A stretch of DNA of 64,000 bases from positions 186,001 to 250,000 of the forward strand of contig NZ_FYEZ01000001.1 of the NCBI RefSeq assembly GCF_900187395.1, read 5' to 3'. The notes under the pieces are model-generated. The model made no database searches. It had not been told where the DNA came from and saw only the letters and a program-made list of their open reading frames with translations. Origin of the DNA: Kytococcus aerolatus (GTDB lineage: Bacteria; Actinomycetota; Actinomycetes; Actinomycetales; Dermatophilaceae). Shown here in pieces: positions 1 through 7,477 of this stretch (its first letter is position 1; each line of letters opens with the position of its first letter). Both the position numbers and the translations under genes were made by a program.

Positions 1-248
1 CCGTGGAGCTGCGCCTCACCCTCCGGCCCGGGGGCGGGGGCAGCCTGCGTCGCCTGGCCGATGCCATCGAGCCGCTGCCGGACCCCGCGCAGGGCGAGGT
101 GCTGCACCTGCGCGAGGCCGATCGCTCCCGCGTCGTGGGGCAGGTCGCCGAGATCGCGCCGGAGGTGCTGGCCATCGAGCCGGCCGAGATCCGCGAGCAG
201 GTCGTCGACCGCTGGCGCGCCGCCGCCGGCACCCGGGAGGAGGACTGA
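1..248 (+). CDS. pafB: PafB, C-terminal part (WYL-family transcriptional regulator), 5' end outside window
   Basis: Partial gene: the frame is open from the left edge and ends in TGA at 246-248, leaving about 81 residues. The fragment has the end of a WYL-family C-terminal extension (a hydrophobic stretch reading EIAPEVLAIEPAEIREQV). Identity rests mainly on context: its stop overlaps the start of the next WYL gene by one base (TGATG), and tatA-tatC-helY follow, exactly the pafB-pafC-tatA-tatC-helY order of mycobacteria. PafB and PafC form a heterodimeric activator of the LexA-independent DNA-damage response in that genus. The visible piece alone would not identify it. Confidence 0.75.
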   Translation, partial: VELRLTLRPGGGGSLRRLADAIEPLPDPAQGEVLHLREADRSRVVGQVAEIAPEVLAIEPAEIREQVVDRWRAAAGTREED

Positions 249-1270
249 TGGCTGCCGAGTCGGCGACCGCCCGCCTGGAGCGGCTCCTGGCGATGGTGCC
301 CTGGCTCCTGCGACGGCAGGGAGTGGACCTCGAGGAGGCGGCCCGCACCTTCGGCGTGAGCCCCACCACCCTGGAGCGCGACCTCTCCCTGGTCTTCATG
401 TGCGGCCTGCCGGGGCGGATGCCGGACGACCTCATCGACGCCCAGTGGGACGACGGGCACGTGTACCTGCGGAACGCCGAGACCATCGGCCGCCCGCTGC
501 GGCTGGCACCCGACGAGGCCCTGGCCCTGGTGGCCGGGCTGCGGGCGCTCCAGGCCACCCCCGGGCTGACGGAGGAGGACCGTGCACGGGTCGCCGGCCT
601 GGTGGCGCGGATCGAGGGGGCGGCCGGGGACCTGCAGGCGCTGGCCAGCGCCGCGGTGGTGGCGGAGACGCCTGCCGCCCCGGACGAGCGGCTCGCCGCC
701 GAGCTCCGCCGAGCCGTGGAGGACCAGCGGCAGCTGGCGCTCCGCCACCGGGCCAGCGGCCGTGCCGAGGTCACCCAGCGCACCGTCTCGCCGATGCGGG
801 TGGTCACGGTGGACGGGAACACCTATCTGGAGGCGTGGTGCCACCGGGCGGAAGAGGTCCGGCTCTTCCGGCTCGACCGCATCGAGTCGGCCGTGGTGAC
901 CCCCGAGGCCGCCGCCGTGCCCAGCAGGGCCGAGCCCCGGGACCTGTCGGCCGGGGTCTACGGCGGGGGACCGGACGACCGGGTGGTCGTGCTGGACCTC
1001 GCCCCGGAGGCCGCGTGGGTGGCCGAGTACTACGGCGGTGAGCCCGTGGAGGGCGGTCCGGAGGCCCCGGGGGCCCCCTGCACGACGGCACCGGGCTGGC
1101 AGCGCGTGACGGTCCGGGCGGCGGACCCGGCGTGGGTCGCACCGCTGGTGTGGAGCACCGGGGGAGCGGTCCGCGTCGTGTCCCCTGCGGATCTGGCGAG
1201 CCGGGTGTGCGAAGGTGCTTCCGAAGCGGTTCACCGGGTCCTGTCCGGCCCCGGGTTTACCGTAGAGTGA
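248..1270 (+). CDS. pafC: PafC, WYL-domain transcriptional regulator
   Basis: 340 residues. An N-terminal winged HTH (residues about 8-65, with the segment AARTFGVSPTTLERDL) is followed by a WYL domain in which the ligand-sensing segment is GNTYLEAWCHRAEEVRLFRLDRI (around 190-215), then a WCX-like C-terminal extension. In mycobacteria PafC pairs with PafB to activate DNA-repair promoters. The ATG overlaps the pafB stop by one base, so the pair is probably translationally coupled. tatA follows after 51 bp. The length is normal for the family. Assignment as PafC rather than a paralogue rests on order. Confidence 0.88.
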   Translation: MAAESATARLERLLAMVPWLLRRQGVDLEEAARTFGVSPTTLERDLSLVFMCGLPGRMPDDLIDAQWDDGHVYLRNAETIGRPLRLAPDEALALVAGLRALQATPGLTEEDRARVAGLVARIEGAAGDLQALASAAVVAETPAAPDERLAAELRRAVEDQRQLALRHRASGRAEVTQRTVSPMRVVTVDGNTYLEAWCHRAEEVRLFRLDRIESAVVTPEAAAVPSRAEPRDLSAGVYGGGPDDRVVVLDLAPEAAWVAEYYGGEPVEGGPEAPGAPCTTAPGWQRVTVRAADPAWVAPLVWSTGGAVRVVSPADLASRVCEGASEAVHRVLSGPGFTVE

Positions 1271-1277
1271 ATGTGAT

Positions 1278-1294
1278 GGGGCCAGTCAGGCCCC
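1278..1294 (+). terminator. Short hairpin between pafC and tatA
   Basis: GGGGCC, a 5-nt loop and GGCCCC form a 6-bp stem just after the pafC stop. It has no T-tract. It could be a weak terminator or attenuator before tatA, or only a GC-rich coincidence. Confidence 0.3.
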
Positions 1295-1321
1295 TGGCCG
1301 AGTCCCAACCTAGGAGCCGTC

Positions 1322-1681
1322 ATGGGCGCACGCCTCTTCGACAACCCGTGGATGATCCTGATCCTCGTCATCGTCATCGTTCTCGTCTTCGCCTCCGCGA
1401 AGCTGCCGGACATGGCCCGCAACCTCGGCCGCTCGGCCCGCGTGCTGAAGTCCGAGGTCGGTGAGATGAAGAACGAGAAGAAGGACGACACCGTGACCGG
1501 TGACGCCACCGAGGTGCGCCGTGAGCGCGCCGCCGGTGAGGACGCCGAGGGCAACTGGAGCCCGGACGCGCACGCCCGTGACTACGAGGCCCAGCGCCCC
1601 GACTCCCGTCTGGCCGACCCGACCCGCTCCCGTGAGCAGGGCATCTCGGACGAGCCCAGCGACGGCACCCGTCTCAACTGA
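1322..1681 (+). CDS. tatA: Twin-arginine translocase subunit TatA
   Basis: 119 residues. One N-terminal membrane helix (residues about 9-25, WMILILVIVIVLVFASAKLP) is followed by a short amphipathic helix (PDMARNLGRSARVLKSEVGEM) and a long charged, disordered tail. This is the TatA/E architecture; TatA oligomers form the pore for folded proteins carrying twin-arginine signals. The usual FG before the amphipathic helix is replaced by AS-AKLP, as in many actinobacterial TatA proteins. ATG start with an AGGAG ribosome site about 6 nt upstream. Cotranscription with tatC (14 bp downstream) is likely. Confidence 0.95.
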   Translation: MGARLFDNPWMILILVIVIVLVFASAKLPDMARNLGRSARVLKSEVGEMKNEKKDDTVTGDATEVRRERAAGEDAEGNWSPDAHARDYEAQRPDSRLADPTRSREQGISDEPSDGTRLN

Positions 1682-1695
1682 CCGGGCGCACGCAC

Positions 1696-2514
1696 GTGCC
1701 CAAGGTTCCCTTCTCCGACAAGGCCAAGAATCCGGAGGGCCGCATGGCCCTCATGGACCACGTCCGGGAGTTCCGCACCCGTCTGCTGATCTCCGCGGCC
1801 GCGGTCTTCATCGGGCTCTGCGTGGGCTGGTACTACTACACCCCGGTGGCGGAGTACCTCATGGCGCCGGTCGTCGAGGTGGCCAAGCAGCGTAACCAGG
1901 ATCTGAGCGTCAACTACGGCGCCACCGGCGTGACGCAGCCCTTCACCATCAAGATGAAGGTCGCCTTCTTCGTCGGCATCATCATCTCGAGCCCCATCTG
2001 GCTCTGGCAGGCGTGGGCCTTCATCCTCCCGGGGCTCTACCCCCGGGAGAAGAAGATCGCGCTGGGCTACTTCTTCGCCGCGGTCCCGATGTTCATCGCC
2101 GGATGCGCACTGGCGGCTTGGGCGCTCCCGACGGCCGTGGAGACCCTGCTCGGGACATTCATCCCCGACGGGGGATCCAACCTCACCGCCGCCGAGCCCT
2201 ACTTCGCCTTCGTCGGCAACTTCATCCTCTGGTTCGGAGTGGCCTTCCTCCTGCCGGTGATCATGGTCGGCATCAACCACGCCGGGCTCATGAGCGGCCG
2301 CCTGATGCTCCGCTCCTGGCGCTGGGCCGTCGTGCTGGTGCTCGTCTTCGCGGCCCTGGCCGCGCCGGACCCGGCCTCCATGATCACGCTGACCATCCCG
2401 ATGATGATGCTGTACTTCGTGGCCTGTGGCATCGCCGTGACCCGGGACAAGCACCGGGCCAAGAAGCGGCCCGAGTACCTGGACACCGACCCGGACGTCG
2501 CCAGCGCCCTCTGA
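1696..2514 (+). CDS. tatC: Twin-arginine translocase subunit TatC
   Basis: 272 residues with the six membrane helices of TatC. The diagnostic N-terminal cytoplasmic motif MALMDHVREFRTRLL is at residues 17-31, and the conserved segment FTIKMKVAFFVGIIISSPIWLWQAWAFILPGLYPREKK follows helix 1 in the middle of the protein. TatC binds twin-arginine signal peptides and recruits TatA. The start is GTG at 1696, 14 bp after tatA; the stretch before MALMDH is short and basic as in relatives. The tail is charged and cytoplasmic. No TatB gene is seen in the window. Confidence 0.96.
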   Translation: MPKVPFSDKAKNPEGRMALMDHVREFRTRLLISAAAVFIGLCVGWYYYTPVAEYLMAPVVEVAKQRNQDLSVNYGATGVTQPFTIKMKVAFFVGIIISSPIWLWQAWAFILPGLYPREKKIALGYFFAAVPMFIAGCALAAWALPTAVETLLGTFIPDGGSNLTAAEPYFAFVGNFILWFGVAFLLPVIMVGINHAGLMSGRLMLRSWRWAVVLVLVFAALAAPDPASMITLTIPMMMLYFVACGIAVTRDKHRAKKRPEYLDTDPDVASAL

Positions 2515-2589
2515 GCGCCGCCCCGGCCCGGCTCCCCAGCACCACCGCCCACCCTGGGCGCTCCTCCGACGACCGCCGGGGGCTGCGCC

Positions 2590-2595
2590 TAGGGT
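2590..2595 (+). promoter_or_regulatory. -10 element of a leaderless promoter for helY
   Basis: TAGGGT lies exactly 6 nt before the ATG at 2602, the spacing expected when transcription starts at the A of the start codon. No Shine-Dalgarno sequence precedes that ATG. Confidence 0.65.
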
Positions 2596-2601
2596 GGAGC
2601 C

Positions 2602-5466
2602 ATGTCCAGCCCCTCCGAACGCTACGCCGCGGCCCGCCGCCGCAGCCGGTTCACGCACCTGGCCGAGTTCACGATGCACCATCCCTTCGAGCTGGACGAC
2701 TTCCAGCAGGTGGCCTGCGAGGCGGTCGAGGAGGGCAAGGGCGCCCTGGTGGCCGCACCCACCGGGGCGGGCAAGACGGTGGTGGGGGAGTTCGCCGTCC
2801 ACCTCGCGCTGGCGACCGGGCGCAAGTGCTTCTACACCACCCCGATCAAGGCGCTGAGCAACCAGAAGTACCACGACCTCGCCGAGGCCTACGGGGAGGC
2901 GAACGTCGGCCTGCTCACCGGGGACAGCTCCGTCAACGGGCACGCCCCGGTGGTGGTCATGACCACCGAGGTGCTCCGCAACATGCTCTACGCGGACTCG
3001 CCCACGCTCGCCGGGCTGGGCTTCACGGTCATGGACGAGGTCCACTACCTGGCCGACCGGATGCGCGGCGCCGTCTGGGAGGAGGTCATCCTCCACCTGC
3101 CGCAGGACGTGCAGGTCATCTCGCTCTCGGCCACCGTGAGCAACGCCGAGGAGTTCGGCGCCTGGCTGGATCAGGTGCGGGGCACCACCGAGGTGGTCGT
3201 CTCCGAGGTGCGCCCCGTCCCGCTCTGGCAGCACATGATGGTCGGCACCGAGCTCTTCGACCTCTTCGGCGAGGGAGGGGCCGGGGCCCGGGCCGGGCGG
3301 AGCCGGGGCGTGAACCCCGAGCTCATGGCCCGCCTCCGCAGCGCGCGGGCCGCCGACACCGGCTGGCACCGGGAGGACGCCGGCGCACCGCGCGGGCGCC
3401 GGGGGAGGAAGCGCGGGCGGGGCGGACCCTCCGCCCGCGAGCAGCGCCGCGGGCATGCTGCCGGGCACCGGTTCGAGCAGCCCGCGGGGGAGGGGAGCCG
3501 GCGCCCCGTGGGGACGCCCTCCCGCGCCCAGGTCGTGTCCACCCTCGACGACGCCGGCCTGCTCCCGGCCATCGTCTTCATCTTCAGCCGGAACGGCTGC
3601 GACGGGGCGGTGCGCCAGCTGCTGGCCACGGACACGCGCCTCATCGACACCGCCGAGGGGGAGCGGATCCACCACGAGGTGGAGCGGCGGGTGCTCTCGG
3701 TGGCCCCGGAGGACCTCGGCGTGCTCGGGTACCACGACTTCGTCGAGGGGCTGACCCGCGGCTTCGCCGCCCACCACGCGGGCATGCTGCCGCTCTTCCG
3801 GGAGATCGTCGAGGAGCTCTTCGCCGCCGGGCGGATCCAGGCCGTCTTCGCCACCGAGACCCTCGCGCTCGGGGTGAACATGCCGGCCCGCACGACCGTC
3901 ATCGAGAAGATGGTGAAGTACAACGGCGAGACCCACGCCGATCTCACCCCCGCCGAGTACACCCAGCTCACCGGCCGGGCCGGACGGCGCGGGATCGACG
4001 TCGAGGGCCACGCGGTGGTGCTCGCCGGGCCCCGCGTCGACCCGTTGCAGGTGGCCGGGCTCGCCTCCACCCGGACCTATCCGCTGCGCTCCAGCTTCCG
4101 TCCCTCGGCCAACATGGCGGTCAACCTGGTGGACCGGATGGGCCGGGACGAGGCGCGCCACCTGCTGGAGGAGTCCTTCGCACAGTTCCAGGCCGACCGG
4201 GCGATGGCCGGCCACTCCCACGCGGTGGAGCGCAACGAGGAGGCGATGGCCGGCTACGCCGAGGCCATGTCCTGCCACCTCGGCGACTTCGCCGAGTACG
4301 CCGAGCTGCGCCACCAGCTGACCCAGGCCGAGAAGGACGCCGCCAAGCAGCGTGGCGCCGCCAAGCGGGCCCACGTCCAACGGGTCCTCGAGGAGCTGTC
4401 GGTCGGCGACGTGATCCGGGTCGGGTCCGGGTGGAAGGCCGGGCGGGCCGTGGTGATCACCGGCACGCACGGGGTGAGCAAGCGGCACGACGACGTCGCG
4501 GTGGTCAACGACTCCGGCCGACTGCGCACCATGACCGCCGACGACCTCACCGAGCCACCGGTGGTGCAGGGATCCATCGCCATCCCGCCACGCTTCAACC
4601 CGCGCAAGCCGAAGGACCGCAAGGACCTCGCGGCGACGATGCGCGCGAAGGTGCCGGACACCGACCCGCCGGCGCGACGCCGTGGCCAGGACACCACCGG
4701 GACCGACGAGCCCGGCCTGGGCGGGGCTGCGGGGGAGCGGATCGACAGCCTGCGGGCCGCCCTGCGGCGGCACCCCTGCCACGCCTGCCCGGACCGGGAG
4801 GAGCACGCCCGCTGGGCGGTGCGCCTGCAACAGCTCAAGCGGGAGACCTCCGGGCTGCGCCGCAAGGTGGCCCGGCGCACGCACACGATCAGCCGGACCT
4901 TCGACCGGATCTGCTCCATGCTGGCCGAGTGGGGCTATCTCAGCGAGGACGGTCAGGAGGTCACCGACGCCGGCCGCACCCTGCAGCGGATCTACGGCGA
5001 GAAGGACCTGCTGGTGGCCGAGTGCCTGCGGCAGGGCGTCTGGCGGGGTCTGGACGCCTCCGAGCTGGCGGCCGTGGCCGGCATCGTCATCCACGAGTCG
5101 CGGCGCGGCGAGGTGGACGTGCAGCCCGCCATGCCCACCACCCGGGTGCAGCGCGCGCACGAGCTCATGCTGGACCTGTGGTCGCGGATCGAGGACTCCG
5201 AGATCGAGCACGACCTCCCGGTGACGGCCCAGCCGGACGCCGGGATCGCCTGGATGATGCACCGCTGGGCCGCCGGGGCACGACTGGAGGTGGTGCTGCG
5301 CGACAGCGAGCTCTCCGCCGGTGACTTCGTGCGCCGGGCCAAGCAGGTGGTGGACCTCCTCGGGCAGATCGAGAAGGCCGCCCCGCACCCGGCCGTGCAG
5401 GGGACGGCCCGCAAGGCGATGGGGCTCATGCTGCGGGGGGTCGTGGCGACCGACCGGCTCGACTGA
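2602..5466 (+). CDS. helY: HelY-type superfamily 2 RNA helicase (Ski2/Mtr4-like)
   Basis: 954 residues. Walker A is APTGAGKT (about residues 50-57), the DExH box is MDEVHY (about 148), motif III is SLSATVSN, and motif VI is TQLTGRAGRRGID. A C-terminal DSHCT-like helical region (about 770-950) follows a KOW/arch-like insert. These are the features of Ski2-like helicases, which unwind RNA for decay. It sits downstream of tatC in the mycobacterial order. The start at 2602 is supported by the leaderless -10. Residues about 225-310 are Gly/Arg-rich low complexity between the two RecA domains, probably disordered. Confidence 0.92.
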   Translation: MSSPSERYAAARRRSRFTHLAEFTMHHPFELDDFQQVACEAVEEGKGALVAAPTGAGKTVVGEFAVHLALATGRKCFYTTPIKALSNQKYHDLAEAYGEANVGLLTGDSSVNGHAPVVVMTTEVLRNMLYADSPTLAGLGFTVMDEVHYLADRMRGAVWEEVILHLPQDVQVISLSATVSNAEEFGAWLDQVRGTTEVVVSEVRPVPLWQHMMVGTELFDLFGEGGAGARAGRSRGVNPELMARLRSARAADTGWHREDAGAPRGRRGRKRGRGGPSAREQRRGHAAGHRFEQPAGEGSRRPVGTPSRAQVVSTLDDAGLLPAIVFIFSRNGCDGAVRQLLATDTRLIDTAEGERIHHEVERRVLSVAPEDLGVLGYHDFVEGLTRGFAAHHAGMLPLFREIVEELFAAGRIQAVFATETLALGVNMPARTTVIEKMVKYNGETHADLTPAEYTQLTGRAGRRGIDVEGHAVVLAGPRVDPLQVAGLASTRTYPLRSSFRPSANMAVNLVDRMGRDEARHLLEESFAQFQADRAMAGHSHAVERNEEAMAGYAEAMSCHLGDFAEYAELRHQLTQAEKDAAKQRGAAKRAHVQRVLEELSVGDVIRVGSGWKAGRAVVITGTHGVSKRHDDVAVVNDSGRLRTMTADDLTEPPVVQGSIAIPPRFNPRKPKDRKDLAATMRAKVPDTDPPARRRGQDTTGTDEPGLGGAAGERIDSLRAALRRHPCHACPDREEHARWAVRLQQLKRETSGLRRKVARRTHTISRTFDRICSMLAEWGYLSEDGQEVTDAGRTLQRIYGEKDLLVAECLRQGVWRGLDASELAAVAGIVIHESRRGEVDVQPAMPTTRVQRAHELMLDLWSRIEDSEIEHDLPVTAQPDAGIAWMMHRWAAGARLEVVLRDSELSAGDFVRRAKQVVDLLGQIEKAAPHPAVQGTARKAMGLMLRGVVATDRLD

Positions 5467-5475
5467 CCGGAGGGG

Positions 5476-6447
5476 TCAGGCCAGCCCGAGCGCCGCCAGG
5501 ACCCGGTCCACCGAGCCGCCCAGGTCGTGGCTCTGCCGCAGCGCCTCCAGGGTGTCCGGGTCAGCCACCTCCACCGGCAGCGCCACCGCGCCCAGCGGGT
5601 CGGCCACCGGCCCGATCGGTCCGGCGCCACCGAGCAGGCGCAGCGGGGCATCACGCACCACGTGCACCACGCGCGGGGCCGCGGCCAGGTACCCGGCGCC
5701 CTCCTCGAGACGGGCACGGCGGGCGCCCTTGATCCGCGGGTCACCGGACGTGACGGCCTGCTGGATCCCCGCGAGCGAGCCGAACTCCTCCAGCAGCGCG
5801 GCGGCCGTCTTCTCCCCGATGCCCCGGACCCCCGGCAGCCCGTCCGAGGCGTCGCCCCGGAGCACCGCAAGATCCGCGTAGCGCTCACCGCTGGCCACCC
5901 CGTACCTCTGCTGCAGCCACGAGCAGTCGACCGCGTCAGCGTCCCGCACCCCGCCCCGGGCCGTGTACACCACCCGCACGTCCAGCTCGTCGTCCACGAG
6001 CTGGAAGAGATCGCGGTCGCCGGTGACGACCTCCACCGGCACCTGCCCCGCCAGCGAGCTGGCCAAGGTGCCGAGCACGTCGTCGGCCTCGTGGCCCGGG
6101 GAGCCGATCCGCGCGATGCCGAGGGCGGCGAGCAGCTCGCAGATCACGGGGACCTGCGGCACCAGGTCCGGCGGGGTGTCCTCCGCCTTCTCCTCGCCCT
6201 CGGCCAGCCGGTGCTCCTTGTAGCTGGGGAGCGCCTCCACCCGGAAGGCCGGCCGCCAGTCCTCGTCCCAGCACATCGCCAGCCCGGAGGCACCCCGGGC
6301 GGTGAGCAGGGAGGCGGTCATGTCCAGCAGCCCGCGGACCGCGTTGTTCGGCGGCGCGGCCGGGTCGCGCCGCCGGTCGGGCACGCCGTGGAAGGCGCGG
6401 TAGTAGAGGCTCGCGGCGTCGACGAGGAGGACGGGGGAGGGCTTCAC
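5476..6447 (-). CDS. 5'-3' exonuclease (PolA N-terminal-like nuclease)
   Basis: 323 residues matching the free-standing 5'-3' exonuclease/FEN family, not full PolA: there is no polymerase domain. Acidic metal-binding clusters are LLVDAASLYYRAFH (residues 7-20), MCWDED (about 58), GHEADDVLGTLA (about 118) and GDRDLFQLV (about 141). An H3TH motif, GVRGIGEKTAAALL, lies near 208. Known members process flaps and RNA primers. Its convergent position just after helY matches mycobacteria (Rv2090 region). The GTG start at 6447 is supported by a -10 hexamer 7 nt upstream, shared with the divergent regulator gene. Confidence 0.9.
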   Translation of the reverse strand: MKPSPVLLVDAASLYYRAFHGVPDRRRDPAAPPNNAVRGLLDMTASLLTARGASGLAMCWDEDWRPAFRVEALPSYKEHRLAEGEEKAEDTPPDLVPQVPVICELLAALGIARIGSPGHEADDVLGTLASSLAGQVPVEVVTGDRDLFQLVDDELDVRVVYTARGGVRDADAVDCSWLQQRYGVASGERYADLAVLRGDASDGLPGVRGIGEKTAAALLEEFGSLAGIQQAVTSGDPRIKGARRARLEEGAGYLAAAPRVVHVVRDAPLRLLGGAGPIGPVADPLGAVALPVEVADPDTLEALRQSHDLGGSVDRVLAALGLA

Positions 6448-6454
6448 GGCGCTC

Positions 6455-6464
6455 AGCCTAGGCT
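6455..6464. promoter_or_regulatory. Palindromic shared -10 element for two divergent leaderless genes
   Basis: AGCCTAGGCT is a perfect 10-bp palindrome. Read rightward, TAGGCT (6459-6464) ends 6 nt before the GTG at 6471. Read leftward, TAGGCT (6460-6455) ends 7 nt before the GTG at 6447. The two start codons are only 23 bp apart, so two polymerases could not occupy both promoters at once. Confidence 0.65.
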
Positions 6465-6470
6465 GACCCG

Positions 6471-6938
6471 GTGACCGACATCGAGCTCGACGCCACCGAC
6501 CACCACATCATCGCGGAGCTCACCCGCGACGGCCGCCTCAGCTTCACCGACCTGGCGGCCCTGGTGCACCTGTCCACCTCGGCCGCCCACCAACGGGTGC
6601 GGCGGCTGGAACAGCACGGCGTCATCCGCCGCTTCACCGCGGTGGTGGACCCGGAGGCGGCGGGCCTGCCGGTCACGGCGCTGCTCTCCCTGACCCCCTT
6701 CGACCCCGGCGCCCCCGACGACATCCCGGACCGGCTGGCGCACATCTCGGCCATCGAGGCCTGCTGGAGCGTCGCCGGCGCCGCGAGCTATGTCCTGCTG
6801 GTGCGGGTCAGTCGCCCGAGCGTGCTGGAGGGCCTCATCGCCGAGATCCGGTCCACAGCCCGCTGCTCGACCACGACGACGATGGTCCTCACCACACCCT
6901 GGGAGCACCGCGGGGCCTTCGCCGACTGGGAGCGCTGA
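6471..6938 (+). CDS. Lrp/AsnC-family transcriptional regulator
   Basis: 155 residues. The N-terminal HTH spans residues about 5-55 (LDATDHHIIAELTRDGRLSF, then LAALVHLSTSAAHQRVRRLE), and an RAM/AsnC ligand-binding domain follows (VTALLSLTPFD to MVLTTPWEH). Such proteins are octameric feast/famine regulators that bind amino acids. The GTG start fits the 6-nt leaderless spacing. The gene is divergent from the exonuclease gene and its stop is one base from that of the YbaK-type gene, so neither neighbour obviously reveals its regulon; autoregulation through the shared promoter is plausible. Confidence 0.9.
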   Translation: MTDIELDATDHHIIAELTRDGRLSFTDLAALVHLSTSAAHQRVRRLEQHGVIRRFTAVVDPEAAGLPVTALLSLTPFDPGAPDDIPDRLAHISAIEACWSVAGAASYVLLVRVSRPSVLEGLIAEIRSTARCSTTTTMVLTTPWEHRGAFADWER

Positions 6939-6939
6939 G

Positions 6940-7428
6940 TCAGGCGCGGATGTCCACCATTCTCGCCCCCGTGGCCTCCAGGAAGGCGGCGGGCGTGATC
7001 TCGACGTCGAAGCCGCGCCGCCCACCGGAGAGGAAGACGGTGGCGTGCTCCTCCAGCCGCCGGTCCACGAGCATCGGCAGCCGGGTCCGCTGCCCGAAGG
7101 GACTGATCCCGCCCACCACGTAGCCGGTGGCCCGCTCGGCCAGCGCGACGTCGGCCATCGACACCCGCTTCACGCCCAGCTCACGGGCCACGGCCTTGGT
7201 GTCGAGCCGGTCGGCGACGGCCACCACGCCCACCGCCAGCGAGCTCTGCCGGCGGCCACCGGTGTCCACCACGAGGGTCTTGAAGATCCGCTCGGGCTCG
7301 ATGCCGAGGGCCTCGGAGGCCTCCTCGCCGTAGCCCTCCACGTCGTCCTCGTGGCCGAAGGCGTGCCCGGTCCAGGGCACCCCGGCAGCGTCGAGGGCAC
7401 GGGTCGCGGGAGTGGTCGGGATGCGCAT
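6940..7428 (-). CDS. ybaK: YbaK/EbsC-type aminoacyl-tRNA deacylase
   Basis: 162 residues from the ATG at 7428, which begins MRIPTTPATRALDAAGV, the usual N-terminus of YbaK; longer upstream starts would cover the neighbour's promoter. The catalytic-lysine segment is IFKTLVVDT (residues about 51-59) and the glycine loop is GYVVGGISPFGQR (about 105-117). YbaK hydrolyses Cys-tRNA(Pro) mischarged by prolyl-tRNA synthetase. The gene is convergent with the Lrp-type gene. Related INS-family editing domains are the main alternative, but the GGISPFGQ loop and length favour YbaK. Confidence 0.9.
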   Translation of the reverse strand: MRIPTTPATRALDAAGVPWTGHAFGHEDDVEGYGEEASEALGIEPERIFKTLVVDTGGRRQSSLAVGVVAVADRLDTKAVARELGVKRVSMADVALAERATGYVVGGISPFGQRTRLPMLVDRRLEEHATVFLSGGRRGFDVEITPAAFLEATGARMVDIRA

Positions 7429-7465
7429 CCGGGGAGTCTCCCAGACGGCCCCGGACCGGTGGTGG

Positions 7466-7471
7466 CACACT
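7466..7471 (+). promoter_or_regulatory. Possible -10 of a leaderless promoter for the amidohydrolase gene
   Basis: CACACT, 6 nt before the ATG at 7478; it matches TANNNT except at the first base. Confidence 0.4.
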
Positions 7472-7477
7472 CTCTGG

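Noticed and set aside
1582-5388. Long minus-strand open frame (about 1268 residues) opposite tatC and helY
   Set aside because: Its composition is Gly/His/Asp/Pro-rich without any domain; it lies opposite a clearly coding helicase. Such frames are common in GC-rich DNA.
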